29,587 nt of DNA, taken from DSNY01 sp964539745. Its GTDB lineage: Bacteria > Pseudomonadota > Gammaproteobacteria > Burkholderiales > Burkholderiaceae_F. The stretch lies in assembly GCA_964539745.1 (NCBI GenBank), contig CAZIJU010000038.1:1-29587 (forward strand), written 5' to 3'. Of this stretch, positions 7,281 to 14,589 are shown one piece after another; position 1 is the first letter of the stretch; each line of letters opens with the position of its first letter. Below the pieces are notes generated by a model. That model was not told the DNA's origin. It saw nothing but the letters and a program-made list of their open reading frames with translations, and searched no databases. Both the position numbers and the translations under genes were made by a program.

Positions 7281-8858
7281 ATGGCCGAAGCCGACCGCTT
7301 CAAGCTCACTTATTCGACGATGTTCAACCCGCCCGCCGCGCTGCACCAGCGCTTCGACGCGGCCCTCGCACGCGCAAGGCAGTCGCTCGGGCGCGATTAC
7401 CCGCTGTGGATCGACGGCCACGCCCACGTGACCAAGCGCAGCTTCGAAGTCCGCTCGCCCATCGCCCGCGACTGGCTCATCGGTCGCTTCGCCGCTGCAA
7501 CGCAGTCCGATGTCGACGCCGCCGTGCGCGCCGCGCGGAACGCGTTCCCCGCGTGGGCCGCGACACCGTGGCGCGAGCGCGTTTCGCAGCTTCGGCGAGT
7601 CGCTGCCTTGATCGAGGAGCGCGTGTACGACATCGCCGCCGCGGTCGCGCTCGAGGTGGGCAAGAACCGCATGGAAGCGCTCGGCGAGGTGCAGGAAACC
7701 GCCGATCTGTTCGCGTGGTACTGCGATCAGATGGAGGCCAATGACGGTTTCGCGCGCGAGCTGCCGAACGACCCGCTCGAGGGCTGGGTGAGCCGCAACC
7801 GCACCGTGCTCAAGCCATATGGCGTCTGGGCGGTGATCGCGCCGTTCAACTTCCCGTACGCGCTCGCCGGCGGCCCCGTCGCCGCGGCGCTCGCGACCGG
7901 CAACACGGTCGTTTTCAAGACCGCCAGCGACACGGCGTGGAGCGGCTGGCTGCTGCTCGAAGTGCTGCGAGACGCGGGCCTGCCGGCCGGCGTGGTGAAC
8001 TACGTGAGCGGCAGCGGCGGCGAGGCAGGTGCCGCGCTGGTCGACCACCCCGGCATCGCCGGAATCACCTTCACCGGCTCCTACGATGTCGGCATGGCGA
8101 TCCTGCGCAAGTTCGCGAATGGGCGCTGGCCACGCCCTTGCATCGCCGAAATGGGCGGCAAGAACGCAGCGATCGTCAGCCGTCATGCCGACCTCGAGCG
8201 TGCCGCTACCGGCATCGTGCGCTCCGCGTTCGGCCTGCAGGGGCAGAAGTGCTCGGCGTGTTCACGTGTGTACGTGGAGAAGCCGGTCGCGGCAGCGCTG
8301 CGCGAACGGCTGGTCGAACTGACGCGCAAGATCGCGATCGGCGACCCGACCCAGCAGGCCTACTGGCTCGGGCCGGTGATCAACGCCGCGGCTTACGAGC
8401 GCTACGAGCGATGCGCCGCCAACCTGCGCGAACACGGCACGATTTTTACCGGCGGTGAATTGCTGAAGGAAGGGGAGCTCGCGCGCGGCTACTTCGTCTC
8501 GCCAACGGTAGCGACGGCGCCGCTCGACTACCGGCTGTGGCGGGAGGAGAAATTCCTTCCGCTCGTGCTCATCGGCGAAGTCGATTCGATCGATCAGGCG
8601 ATCGACCTGGCGAACGCGTCGGACTACGGCTTGACCGCGGGCTTCTACGGCGCACGCGACGAGATCCCGCACTTTCTCCGCCGCATCGAAGCCGGCGTTA
8701 CCTACGTCAATCGGCCACAAGGCGCGACCACGGGCGCATGGCCGGGCTATCAGCCGTTCGGCGGCTGGAAGGCGAGCGGAACGACCGGCAAGGCGATCGG
8801 ATCCTTCTGGTATCTGCCGCAGTACCTGCGCGAACAGTCGCAGACGATCGTCGACTGA
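7281..8858 (+). CDS. Aldehyde dehydrogenase, probable 1-pyrroline-5-carboxylate dehydrogenase type
   Basis: The enzyme belongs to the NAD(P)-dependent aldehyde dehydrogenase superfamily. At 525 residues it has the cofactor-region PFNFPYALAGGP (188-199; oxyanion Asn 190), the general base in AEMGGKN (Glu 290) and the nucleophile in GQKCSACSR (Cys 324). LGRDYPLWIDG near the N-terminus, CSACSR, and the C-terminal YQPFGGWKASGTTGKA and YLREQSQT are characteristic of the L-glutamate-semialdehyde/P5C dehydrogenase branch that oxidises glutamate semialdehyde to glutamate in proline and arginine breakdown. The usual EEIFGP segment reads EEKFLPL, so another semialdehyde is possible. No PutA proline dehydrogenase domain is attached. 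It is convergent with the thioesterase-liv operon, only 20 bases away. The start ATG is supported by GGAG at 7267-7270. Confidence 0.85.
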   Translation: MAEADRFKLTYSTMFNPPAALHQRFDAALARARQSLGRDYPLWIDGHAHVTKRSFEVRSPIARDWLIGRFAAATQSDVDAAVRAARNAFPAWAATPWRERVSQLRRVAALIEERVYDIAAAVALEVGKNRMEALGEVQETADLFAWYCDQMEANDGFARELPNDPLEGWVSRNRTVLKPYGVWAVIAPFNFPYALAGGPVAAALATGNTVVFKTASDTAWSGWLLLEVLRDAGLPAGVVNYVSGSGGEAGAALVDHPGIAGITFTGSYDVGMAILRKFANGRWPRPCIAEMGGKNAAIVSRHADLERAATGIVRSAFGLQGQKCSACSRVYVEKPVAAALRERLVELTRKIAIGDPTQQAYWLGPVINAAAYERYERCAANLREHGTIFTGGELLKEGELARGYFVSPTVATAPLDYRLWREEKFLPLVLIGEVDSIDQAIDLANASDYGLTAGFYGARDEIPHFLRRIEAGVTYVNRPQGATTGAWPGYQPFGGWKASGTTGKAIGSFWYLPQYLREQSQTIVD

Positions 8859-8878
8859 GCGGCACGTGCGCTTGCGAA

Positions 8879-9370
8879 TCAGCTGAGCATGTAGGCGGCG
8901 GCGCCGGTGGCGATCAGCCGGTCGGCGTCGTCGACCAGACGCATCTGCGCGGTGCCGACGCGCCCGCCCAGGCGCAACACCTCGGCGCTCGCGGTGAAAT
9001 GCACGCCGGTACCGGGCCGCAGATAGTCGATGCGCAAGTCGATCGTACCCAGCCGCGCGAACCGCTGCATCACCTGATCGCTCGTCTCATCGGCGTGTTT
9101 CTCGGCGAGCGCGACCATCATCGCCAGCCCCGCCATCGCATCGAGCGTTGCCGAGATCACGCCACCGTGCAGTCGGCCGTACAGGAAGTGACCGACCAGT
9201 TCCGGGCGCATCTCGATCCGAAGCTGCGGTCCGTCTGGGCCGAGCCGCAGCACCTTCAGCCCGAGGGTGCGGTTGAAGCTGATTCGCTGCTCGAACAGCT
9301 CGGTCAGCGCCGCTTCGAGCTTGCGCTGTTCGGCGGCGCTGCGGCGCGGGGACGGAGCTGCAGATGTCAC
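8879..9370 (-). CDS. PaaI/YigI-type hotdog-fold thioesterase
   Basis: The roughly 163-residue product has the hotdog thioesterase core: GHFLYGRLHGGVISATLDAM with the HGG and downstream Asp typical of PaaI-like acyl-CoA thioesterases, then IDLRIDYLRPG and a final VGTAQMRLVDDADRLIATGA strand pair. These enzymes hydrolyse acyl- or aryl-CoA thioesters; the substrate cannot be predicted here. The frame is open far upstream through livM in another phase, so the start is uncertain. The GTG at 9368-9370 (MTSAAPSPRR) is chosen because it lies just past the livM stop at 9418 and gives a normal length. As the last gene downstream of livM it is probably part of the liv operon, which may point to a role in acyl-CoA catabolism. 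Confidence 0.85.
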   Translation of the reverse strand: MTSAAPSPRRSAAEQRKLEAALTELFEQRISFNRTLGLKVLRLGPDGPQLRIEMRPELVGHFLYGRLHGGVISATLDAMAGLAMMVALAEKHADETSDQVMQRFARLGTIDLRIDYLRPGTGVHFTASAEVLRLGGRVGTAQMRLVDDADRLIATGAAAYMLS

Positions 9371-9417
9371 GCGACTCGGTCTCGGCGCAGCGCGGAAGGC
9401 TGCTCCCGCGTGCCGCG

Positions 9418-10386
9418 CTACAAGGCCTTGCGGATCGCGTGGCCGATCTCGCCGACGATGCCGCGACGAAACGCCAGCACGCACACGACGAAGATCACGC
9501 CCTGCACGACGGTCACCCACGCGCCGAGCTGCGCGAGGTAGTTCTGCATCGTGATGATCACCGCAGCACCGACCACAGGGCCGAAGATCGTCCCCAGTCC
9601 GCCGACCAGCGTCATCAGCACGACTTCGCCCGACATCGTCCAGTGCACGTCGGTCAGCGATGCGAGCTGGAACACGAGCGACTTCGTTCCGCCGGCCAGC
9701 CCCGCCAGTGTGGCCGACAGCACGAAGGCGAGTAGCTTGTAGCGATCGACGTGGTAGCCGAGCGAAATCGCCCGGCTTTCGTTCTCGCGGATCGCCTTCA
9801 GCACCTGGCCGAACGGCGAATGAACGATCCGGTAGATCAGAAGGAAGCCGCCGACGAAGATCGAGAACACGAGCGCGTACATCGCCCAGACGTTCGTCAG
9901 GTCGATCAAACCGAACAGCTTGCCCCGCGGCACCCCCTGGATGCCGTCCTCGCCGCCGGTGAAAGGTGCCTGCAGGCAGAAGAAGAACACCATCTGCGCC
10001 AGCGCCAGCGTGATCATCGCGAAATAGATGCCCTGGCGCCGGATCGCCAGCAGCCCGGTCAGCACGCCCAGCGCGCAGGCACTCGCGGTCCCGAACAAAA
10101 TCGCCAGCTCCGGCGTGAATCCCCACACCTTCGCTGCGTGTGCGGTCGCGTAGCCGGCCATGCCGAAGAACATCGCGTGCCCGAACGACAGCAGCCCGAC
10201 GTACCCGATCAGCAGGTTGAACGCGCACGCGAACAGCGCGAAGCACATCACCTTCATCAGGAACACCGGGTAGACCACCAGCGGAGCGAGCAGGAAGACG
10301 CCTGCCATCGCCAGAAAGGCGATCTGCTGATGGCGCAGCACGCCGGTGGTGCGAGCGATCGGAAGTTGCGCTGCGTTGCTCGTCAT
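9418..10386 (-). CDS. livM: Branched-chain amino acid-type ABC transporter permease LivM
   Basis: LivM is one of the two inner-membrane permeases of the liv-type importer. The 322-residue product shows the LivM hallmarks: LLIGYVGLLSFGHAMFFGMAGY (about 58-79), IRRQGIYFAMITLALAQM (about 115-132), SPFGQVLKAIRENESRAISLGY (the cytoplasmic loop contacting the ATPases, about 189-210), and GEVVLMTLVGGLGTIFGPVVGA near 253-274. About eight to ten hydrophobic helices are visible. The ATG at 10384-10386 follows the livH stop by 7 bases with AGGTG upstream. The operon order on the minus strand is livG, livF, livK, livH, livM. The solute could be a branched-chain amino acid, amide, urea or aromatic acid; the permease does not decide it. 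Confidence 0.95.
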   Translation of the reverse strand: MTSNAAQLPIARTTGVLRHQQIAFLAMAGVFLLAPLVVYPVFLMKVMCFALFACAFNLLIGYVGLLSFGHAMFFGMAGYATAHAAKVWGFTPELAILFGTASACALGVLTGLLAIRRQGIYFAMITLALAQMVFFFCLQAPFTGGEDGIQGVPRGKLFGLIDLTNVWAMYALVFSIFVGGFLLIYRIVHSPFGQVLKAIRENESRAISLGYHVDRYKLLAFVLSATLAGLAGGTKSLVFQLASLTDVHWTMSGEVVLMTLVGGLGTIFGPVVGAAVIITMQNYLAQLGAWVTVVQGVIFVVCVLAFRRGIVGEIGHAIRKAL

Positions 10387-10393
10387 TTGGCAC

Positions 10394-11278
10394 CTACTTC
10401 TGCGTGCCGAACAGCCCCGCGGGCCGGATCAGCAGCACGATCGCCATGATGATGAAGATGACCGTGTTCGACGCTTCGGGATAAAACACCTTGGTCAAAC
10501 CCTCGATCAGCCCGAGGCCGAAGCCGGTGACGATCGCGCCCATGATCGAGCCCATGCCGCCGATCACGACGACTGCAAACACGACGATGATCAGATCCGC
10601 GCCCATCTGCGGGCTGACCTGGTAGATCGGCGCGGCCATCACGCCGGCGAGCGCCGCGAGCGCCACGCCGAAACCGTAGGTCAGCGTGATCATGCGCGGC
10701 ACGTTGATGCCGAACGCCTGCACCAGCGCCGGATTTTCGGTCGCGGCGCGCAGATAGCTGCCGAGCTTGGTTCGCTCGATCACGTACCAGGTGCCCAGAC
10801 AAATCACGAGCGACGCGGCGATGACCCAGGCGCGGTAATTGGGCAGGAACATGAAGCCGAGGTTGCGGCTGCCCGTCAGCTGCTCCGGGATCGGATACGG
10901 CAGCCCGGACGAGCCGTATTCATTGCGGAAGATGCCCTGGATGATCAGCGCCAGACCGAAGGTCAGCAGCAGCCCGTACAGATGGTCCAGCTTGTACAGA
11001 CGCGCGAGCATCGTGCGCTCGATGATCACCCCGGTGGCGCCGACCAGCATCGGCGCGATCGCCAGCGACCACCAGTAGCCGAGGCCAAGCTTGTTCAGCA
11101 GCAGGTACGCGCAGAACGCACCCAGCATGTACTGGGCGCCATGCGTGAAATTGATGATGTTCAGCAGCCCGAAGATCACCGCCAGGCCAAGCGACAGCAG
11201 CGCGTAGAACGACCCGTTGATCAGGCCGATCAGCAGTTGCCCGAACAGGGCCTGGGTCGGGACGCCGAAGATTTCCAT
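10394..11278 (-). CDS. livH: Branched-chain amino acid-type ABC transporter permease LivH
   Basis: LivH pairs with LivM to form the import channel. The 294-residue product starts MEIFGVPTQALFGQLLIGLI. It carries GSFYALLSLGLAVIFGLLNI then NFTHGAQYMLGAF near the N-terminus, GLLLTFGLALIIQGIFRNEYG, the loop RTKLGSYLRAATENPALVQAFGI (ATPase contact), and FAVVVIGGMGSIMGAIVTGF near the end, all standard for LivH. I chose the ATG at 11276-11278. An in-frame GTG at 11338 would add 20 residues, but those are encoded by the strong hairpin at 11293-11327 and do not look like protein. The mRNA between livK and livH is thus structured up to 14 bases from the start, which may limit ribosome access. Confidence 0.95.
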   Translation of the reverse strand: MEIFGVPTQALFGQLLIGLINGSFYALLSLGLAVIFGLLNIINFTHGAQYMLGAFCAYLLLNKLGLGYWWSLAIAPMLVGATGVIIERTMLARLYKLDHLYGLLLTFGLALIIQGIFRNEYGSSGLPYPIPEQLTGSRNLGFMFLPNYRAWVIAASLVICLGTWYVIERTKLGSYLRAATENPALVQAFGINVPRMITLTYGFGVALAALAGVMAAPIYQVSPQMGADLIIVVFAVVVIGGMGSIMGAIVTGFGLGLIEGLTKVFYPEASNTVIFIIMAIVLLIRPAGLFGTQK

Positions 11279-11292
11279 ACGGGATCGACCGC

Positions 11293-11327
11293 CGGCGTTG
11301 TCACCGGACGAGCCGGTGACAACGCCG
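11293..11327 (-). promoter_or_regulatory. Perfect 15-bp hairpin between livK and livH
   Basis: CGGCGTTGTCACCGG (11293-11307) and CCGGTGACAACGCCG (11313-11327) are exact reverse complements with a 5-base loop. In the minus-strand mRNA the stem begins 17 bases after the livK stop and ends 14 bases before the livH ATG. No U-tract follows, so simple intrinsic termination is unlikely. An mRNA-stabilising or partial-attenuation role, leaving more binding protein than permease, is a reasonable inference. Confidence 0.8.
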
Positions 11328-11344
11328 ACAACGGCCACGTCTGG

Positions 11345-12559
11345 CTACTTAACCAAGGGACAACCGCCCTCGTTCAGCGGACGGAACGCCTGCTCGGCCG
11401 GGATCGTCGCGCGGATCTTGTACAGATCCCACGGGCCCTTGGACTCGGCGGGCTTCTTCACTTCCACCAGATACGCCGGATGGATCTTGCGCCCGTCGGC
11501 GCGGATGTACCCCTTGCCAAACAGCGGGTCGTCGGTCGGCATCTTCTTCATCTGCGCGATCACCTTGGTGCCGTCGTCGGCCTTGATCGCCTCGACTGCT
11601 TTCAGGTAGTGCAGCACCGCCGAGTAGACGCCAGCGTGGATCATCGTCGGATAGTTGTTGCGCGGCGCACGCTCCGAAAAGCGCTTGGCGAATGCGCGGG
11701 TCGCGTCGTTCAGGTCCCAGTAGAACGTCTCGGTGAAGATCAGCCCCTGCGCGATCGGCAGGCCGAGCGCCTTGACGTCCGTCAGGAACACGAGCAACCC
11801 GGCCAGGTTCTGCCCGCCCTTGACGATGCCGAACTCGGCGGCCTGCTTGATCGAATTGATCGTGTCGCCGCCGGCGTTGGCCAGGCCGATGATCTTGGCC
11901 TTCGACGCCTGCGCCTGCAGCAGGAACGACGAGAAGTCCTGCGTGTTCAGCGGGTGCCGCACTTTGCCGAGCACCTTGCCGCCGCTTTTCAGCACGACGG
12001 CCTCGGTGTCGCGCTCCAGCGCATGACCGAAGGCGTAGTCGGCGGTCAGGAAGAACCACGTGTCGCCGCCGGTCTTGACGATCGCGTTGCCGGTGCCGTT
12101 GGCGAGCATCCAGGTGTCGTAGGTCCAGTGGATCGTGTTCGGCGAGCACGCCTTGCCCGTCAGATCCGACGTTGCCGCGCCCGACACGAGAAACGCCTTG
12201 CCCTTTTCGCGCGTGATCTGGTTGACCGCCAGCGCGACCGACGATGTCGGCACGTCGACGATCACGTCCACCTTGTCGGTGTCGTACCACGTGCGCGCGA
12301 TCGTCGAGCCGACGTCGGGCTTGTTCTGGTGGTCGGCCGAGACGATCTCGACCTTCATGCCCTTCTTCGCCGCACCGAAGTCCTCGACCGCAAGCTGCGC
12401 GGCAACGACCGAACCCTGTCCGGTCAGGTCGGCATACAGGCTGGACATGTCGTTCAGCACGCCGATCTTGATCACCCCGTCGGAGATCTGCGCGGCCGCT
12501 GTGCCGGCGACCAACGCGAACGCTGCACCGACCAGCGCCGAAATCACCTTCCGTTTCAT
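11345..12559 (-). CDS. livK: Liv-type ABC transporter periplasmic substrate-binding protein
   Basis: This is the periplasmic receptor (Peripla_BP_6 / type I fold) that delivers solute to LivHM. The 404-residue product has a clear Sec signal peptide, MKRKVISALVGAAFALVAG then TAAAQ, with likely cleavage after AAA near residue 23. GVIKIGVLNDMSSLYADLTG follows, the normal first strand and ligand loop of the family. A Cys pair (CSPNT near 139 and CPLV near the end) may form a disulfide. The ATG at 12557-12559 has an excellent AAGGAGG upstream; a GTG one codon earlier would sit too close to it. The family covers receptors for branched-chain amino acids, amides, urea and aromatic acids, so the ligand is open. 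livF lies upstream and the hairpin plus livH downstream. Confidence 0.93.
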   Translation of the reverse strand: MKRKVISALVGAAFALVAGTAAAQISDGVIKIGVLNDMSSLYADLTGQGSVVAAQLAVEDFGAAKKGMKVEIVSADHQNKPDVGSTIARTWYDTDKVDVIVDVPTSSVALAVNQITREKGKAFLVSGAATSDLTGKACSPNTIHWTYDTWMLANGTGNAIVKTGGDTWFFLTADYAFGHALERDTEAVVLKSGGKVLGKVRHPLNTQDFSSFLLQAQASKAKIIGLANAGGDTINSIKQAAEFGIVKGGQNLAGLLVFLTDVKALGLPIAQGLIFTETFYWDLNDATRAFAKRFSERAPRNNYPTMIHAGVYSAVLHYLKAVEAIKADDGTKVIAQMKKMPTDDPLFGKGYIRADGRKIHPAYLVEVKKPAESKGPWDLYKIRATIPAEQAFRPLNEGGCPLVK

Positions 12560-12588
12560 CACACCCTCCTTCTCATCCGGCTTTCGCC

Positions 12589-12614
12589 AAAAAAAACCGC
12601 GCGTCGTCAGACGC
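12589..12614 (-). terminator. Weak hairpin plus T8 tract between livF and livK
   Basis: On the minus strand GCGTC (12610-12614), a 4-base loop and GACGC (12601-12605) form a 5-bp stem overlapping the livF stop. After four bases comes a run of eight T (12589-12596). The stem is short, so partial termination or an attenuation site within the operon is likelier than a full terminator. Confidence 0.45.
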
Positions 12615-13317
12615 CCAAGTACTCGTGCAACAGGTCCCGCTTGTTCTCCAGTTCGCCGGCGGCGAAGCTTTCGACGATGCGGCCGTGCTCCATCACGTAG
12701 AAGCGGTCAGCCAGCGGCGCGGCGAAGCGGAAGTTCTGCTCGACCATCACGATCGTGAACCCTTTTTCGCGCAGCATCCGAATCGTACGCGCCAGCGCCT
12801 GCACGATCACCGGCGCGAGCCCCTCCGAGATCTCGTCCAGCAACAGCAGCTTCGCACCGGTGCGCAGGATGCGCGCGACCGCGAGCATCTGCTGCTCGCC
12901 GCCCGACAGCCGCATGCCGGGGCTGGCGCGCCGCTCCTTCAGATTCGGGAACATCGCGTAGATCTCGTCGAGCGACATCCCGCCGCTGGCCACCGCCGGC
13001 GGCAGCAGCAGGTTCTCCTCGCACGTCAGGCTGGCGAAGATGCCGCGCTCCTCGGGGCAGTAGCCGATGCCGAGCTGCGCGATCTTGTGCGCCGGAAGCA
13101 AAATCGTCTCCACGCCGTTGACCATAATCGAGCCGCTGCGGCGACCGACCAACCCCAGGATGGCCTTCAGCGTGGTCGTGCGGCCTGCACCGTTGCGCCC
13201 GAGCAGCGTCACCACCTCGCCGCGGTTCACGGTCAGATCCACGCCGTGCAGGATGTGCGACTCGCCGTAGAAGGCGTGCACGTCCGTCAGGCGCAGGTAT
13301 TCGACGCCCTTATCCAT
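12607..13317 (-). CDS. livF: Liv-type ABC transporter ATPase LivF, with Arg in place of the Walker A Lys
   Basis: LivF is the second cytoplasmic ATPase of the importer. The 236-residue product has Walker A GRNGAGRTT (about 40-48), Q-loop region IGYCPEERGIFASLTCEENL, signature LSGGEQQMLAVARI, Walker B KLLLLDEISEGLAP, and VEQN in place of the H-loop His as is usual in LivF. The Walker A position normally occupied by the catalytic Lys is Arg (codon CGC on the minus strand, near 13179), whereas LivG keeps GPNGAGKTT. Either this LivF subfamily tolerates Arg or LivG does most of the hydrolysis. The ATG at 13315-13317 overlaps the livG stop by 8 bases. The EERGIFASLT region suggests the LivF branch often found with aromatic or amide receptors, but that is uncertain. 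Confidence 0.94.
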   Translation of the reverse strand: MDKGVEYLRLTDVHAFYGESHILHGVDLTVNRGEVVTLLGRNGAGRTTTLKAILGLVGRRSGSIMVNGVETILLPAHKIAQLGIGYCPEERGIFASLTCEENLLLPPAVASGGMSLDEIYAMFPNLKERRASPGMRLSGGEQQMLAVARILRTGAKLLLLDEISEGLAPVIVQALARTIRMLREKGFTIVMVEQNFRFAAPLADRFYVMEHGRIVESFAAGELENKRDLLHEYLGV

Positions 13318-14089
13318 GCGCGCCCTGAAGCTCGACCTCGCTGCTGCCCATGTACGCCTCGAGCACCTGCGGGTTCTTCGAAACCGCCGCGTACGGACCC
13401 TCGGCGATGACCTGACCGCGCGACAGCACGGTGATCGTGTCGGCGATCTTTTCGACGACGTTCATGTTGTGCTCGACCATCAGGATCGTGCGGTTGGCGG
13501 CGACCTTCTTGATCAGTTGCGTCACGCGCTCGACGTCCTCGTGCCCCATTCCCTGCGTCGGCTCGTCGAGCAGCATCAGCTCCGGGTCCATCGCCAGCGT
13601 GGTGGCGATTTCCAGCGCACGCTTGCGGCCATAGGGCAGCTCGACCGTCACGTCATCGGCGAACTCGCCCAGCCCCACCGTGTCGAGCAGCTCGAGCGCG
13701 CGTCCGTTCAGCGCGTCGAGCACGCGCTCCGACTCCCAGAAGCGGAACGTCTTGTCGGTCTTGGCGAGCAGCGCGACACGCACGTTCTCGAGCACGGTGA
13801 GGTGCGGAAACGTCGCCGAGATCTGGAACGATCGGATGATGCCGCGCCGCGCGATCTGCGCGGGTTTTTCCAGCGTGATGTCCTGGCCGTTGAACAGGAT
13901 CTTGCCGCTCGTCGGGATCAGGAACTTGGTCAGCAGGTTGAAGCAGGTCGTCTTGCCCGCACCGTTCGGCCCGATCAGCGCGTGGATCGTCCCGCGCACG
14001 ACCTTCAGGTTGACGTCGTTGACCGCGACGAAGCCCTTGAACTCCTTCGTCAGCGACTGCGTTTCGATGATGACGTCGCTCGCGCTCAC
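13310..14089 (-). CDS. livG: Liv-type ABC transporter ATPase LivG
   Basis: LivG is the first ATPase of the importer and here the first full gene of the operon. The 259-residue product has Walker A GPNGAGKTT (about 40-48), the Q-loop region RSFQISATFPHLTVLENVRVAL, the LivG-type signature LPYGRKRALEIATTLA in place of canonical LSGGQ, Walker B LMLLDEPTQGM, and MVEHN with the H-loop His. The start is the GTG at 14087-14089 with GGAGGG six bases upstream. This GTG shares a GTGA overlap with the stop of a small upstream frame (14086-14202), suggesting translational coupling. livF follows with an 8-base overlap. Confidence 0.95.
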   Translation of the reverse strand: MSASDVIIETQSLTKEFKGFVAVNDVNLKVVRGTIHALIGPNGAGKTTCFNLLTKFLIPTSGKILFNGQDITLEKPAQIARRGIIRSFQISATFPHLTVLENVRVALLAKTDKTFRFWESERVLDALNGRALELLDTVGLGEFADDVTVELPYGRKRALEIATTLAMDPELMLLDEPTQGMGHEDVERVTQLIKKVAANRTILMVEHNMNVVEKIADTITVLSRGQVIAEGPYAAVSKNPQVLEAYMGSSEVELQGAHG

Positions 14090-14202
14090 GCGCAGCCCTC
14101 CGTCGCGCGCGGCACGAGCGCGTTTCGCCGCGGCACGCCGAGCCGGCGCGCGTGCGCGCGTCGAACCAACCGCGCCGGCGTGATCCGTGGTTTGGACACC
14201 AA
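14086..14202 (-). CDS. Candidate 38-codon leader ORF upstream of livG
   Basis: A TTG (14200-14202) with a strong AGGAG (14210-14214) seven bases upstream opens a 38-codon frame, followed by an alternative GTG one codon later. The frame stops with TGA inside the GTGA that also starts livG. The deduced peptide begins LVSKPRITPARLVRRAHARR. It is very Arg-rich and contains eight Ile, Leu or Val residues, but no tight run of them as in a classical attenuator. No family is recognised. The case rests on the ribosome-binding site and the exact 4-base stop-start overlap; high GC makes chance open frames common, so this stays tentative. Confidence 0.35.
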   Translation of the reverse strand: MVSKPRITPARLVRRAHARRLGVPRRNALVPRATEGCA

Positions 14203-14589
14203 GAGCTGTCTCCTCTTACCCGACTGCGGCGGCGTCGTGAACTCCGCCGGCGCCGAGCTTGTGTTTGTCGTGCGCCCGGCGGCGCGACTTTAACGCAGCC
14301 GTGTCGACTTGTCCCGTCCGGGCCGACCCGGTGCGTCGCGCGATTGGCGTGAATTCACAACACGAAACGACGCGTGGGTTCTGGTCGAATCGGCCGGCTG
14401 CCGAACGTGCCGACGCTGCCGCGCATCGGCACGCACACCGCCGAGGCTCGCTACACGATCCGGCCGACGATCGGCGCCCGCGCGCGACCGCGCCCTCGCC
14501 GACGAAACTCGGCGCCGCGGCCAACGCCGTCAGTCGCTCGATGCGATGCGGCGCGAGATGCGTGACCGGCGCGTCGCCGCCGGGACCGC
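14203..14589 (-). promoter_or_regulatory. Intergenic region between pckG and the liv operon
   Basis: This stretch must carry the pckG 3' end and the liv promoter. It includes a 10-bp palindrome GTGAATTCAC (14349-14358), a possible regulator half-site pair, and an 8-bp inverted repeat CGTGCCGA/TCGGCACG (14406-14413, 14426-14433) with a 12-base loop but no U-tract. I could not identify a promoter with both hexamers and proper spacing, and no further gene is supported. Confidence 0.4.

Noticed and set aside
11279..11338. GTG start of livH at 11338
   Set aside because: The added 20 residues come from the hairpin and lack similarity to LivH N-termini.
10346..12700. 784-codon open frame on the plus strand opposite livK, livH and livM
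   Set aside because: It mirrors strong minus-strand genes, has Arg/His/Asp-rich composition typical of GC-rich antisense frames, and shows no domain.
14406..14433. Inverted repeat as pckG terminator
   Set aside because: 8-bp stem with a 12-base loop, no U-tract, and about 160 bases past the stop codon.
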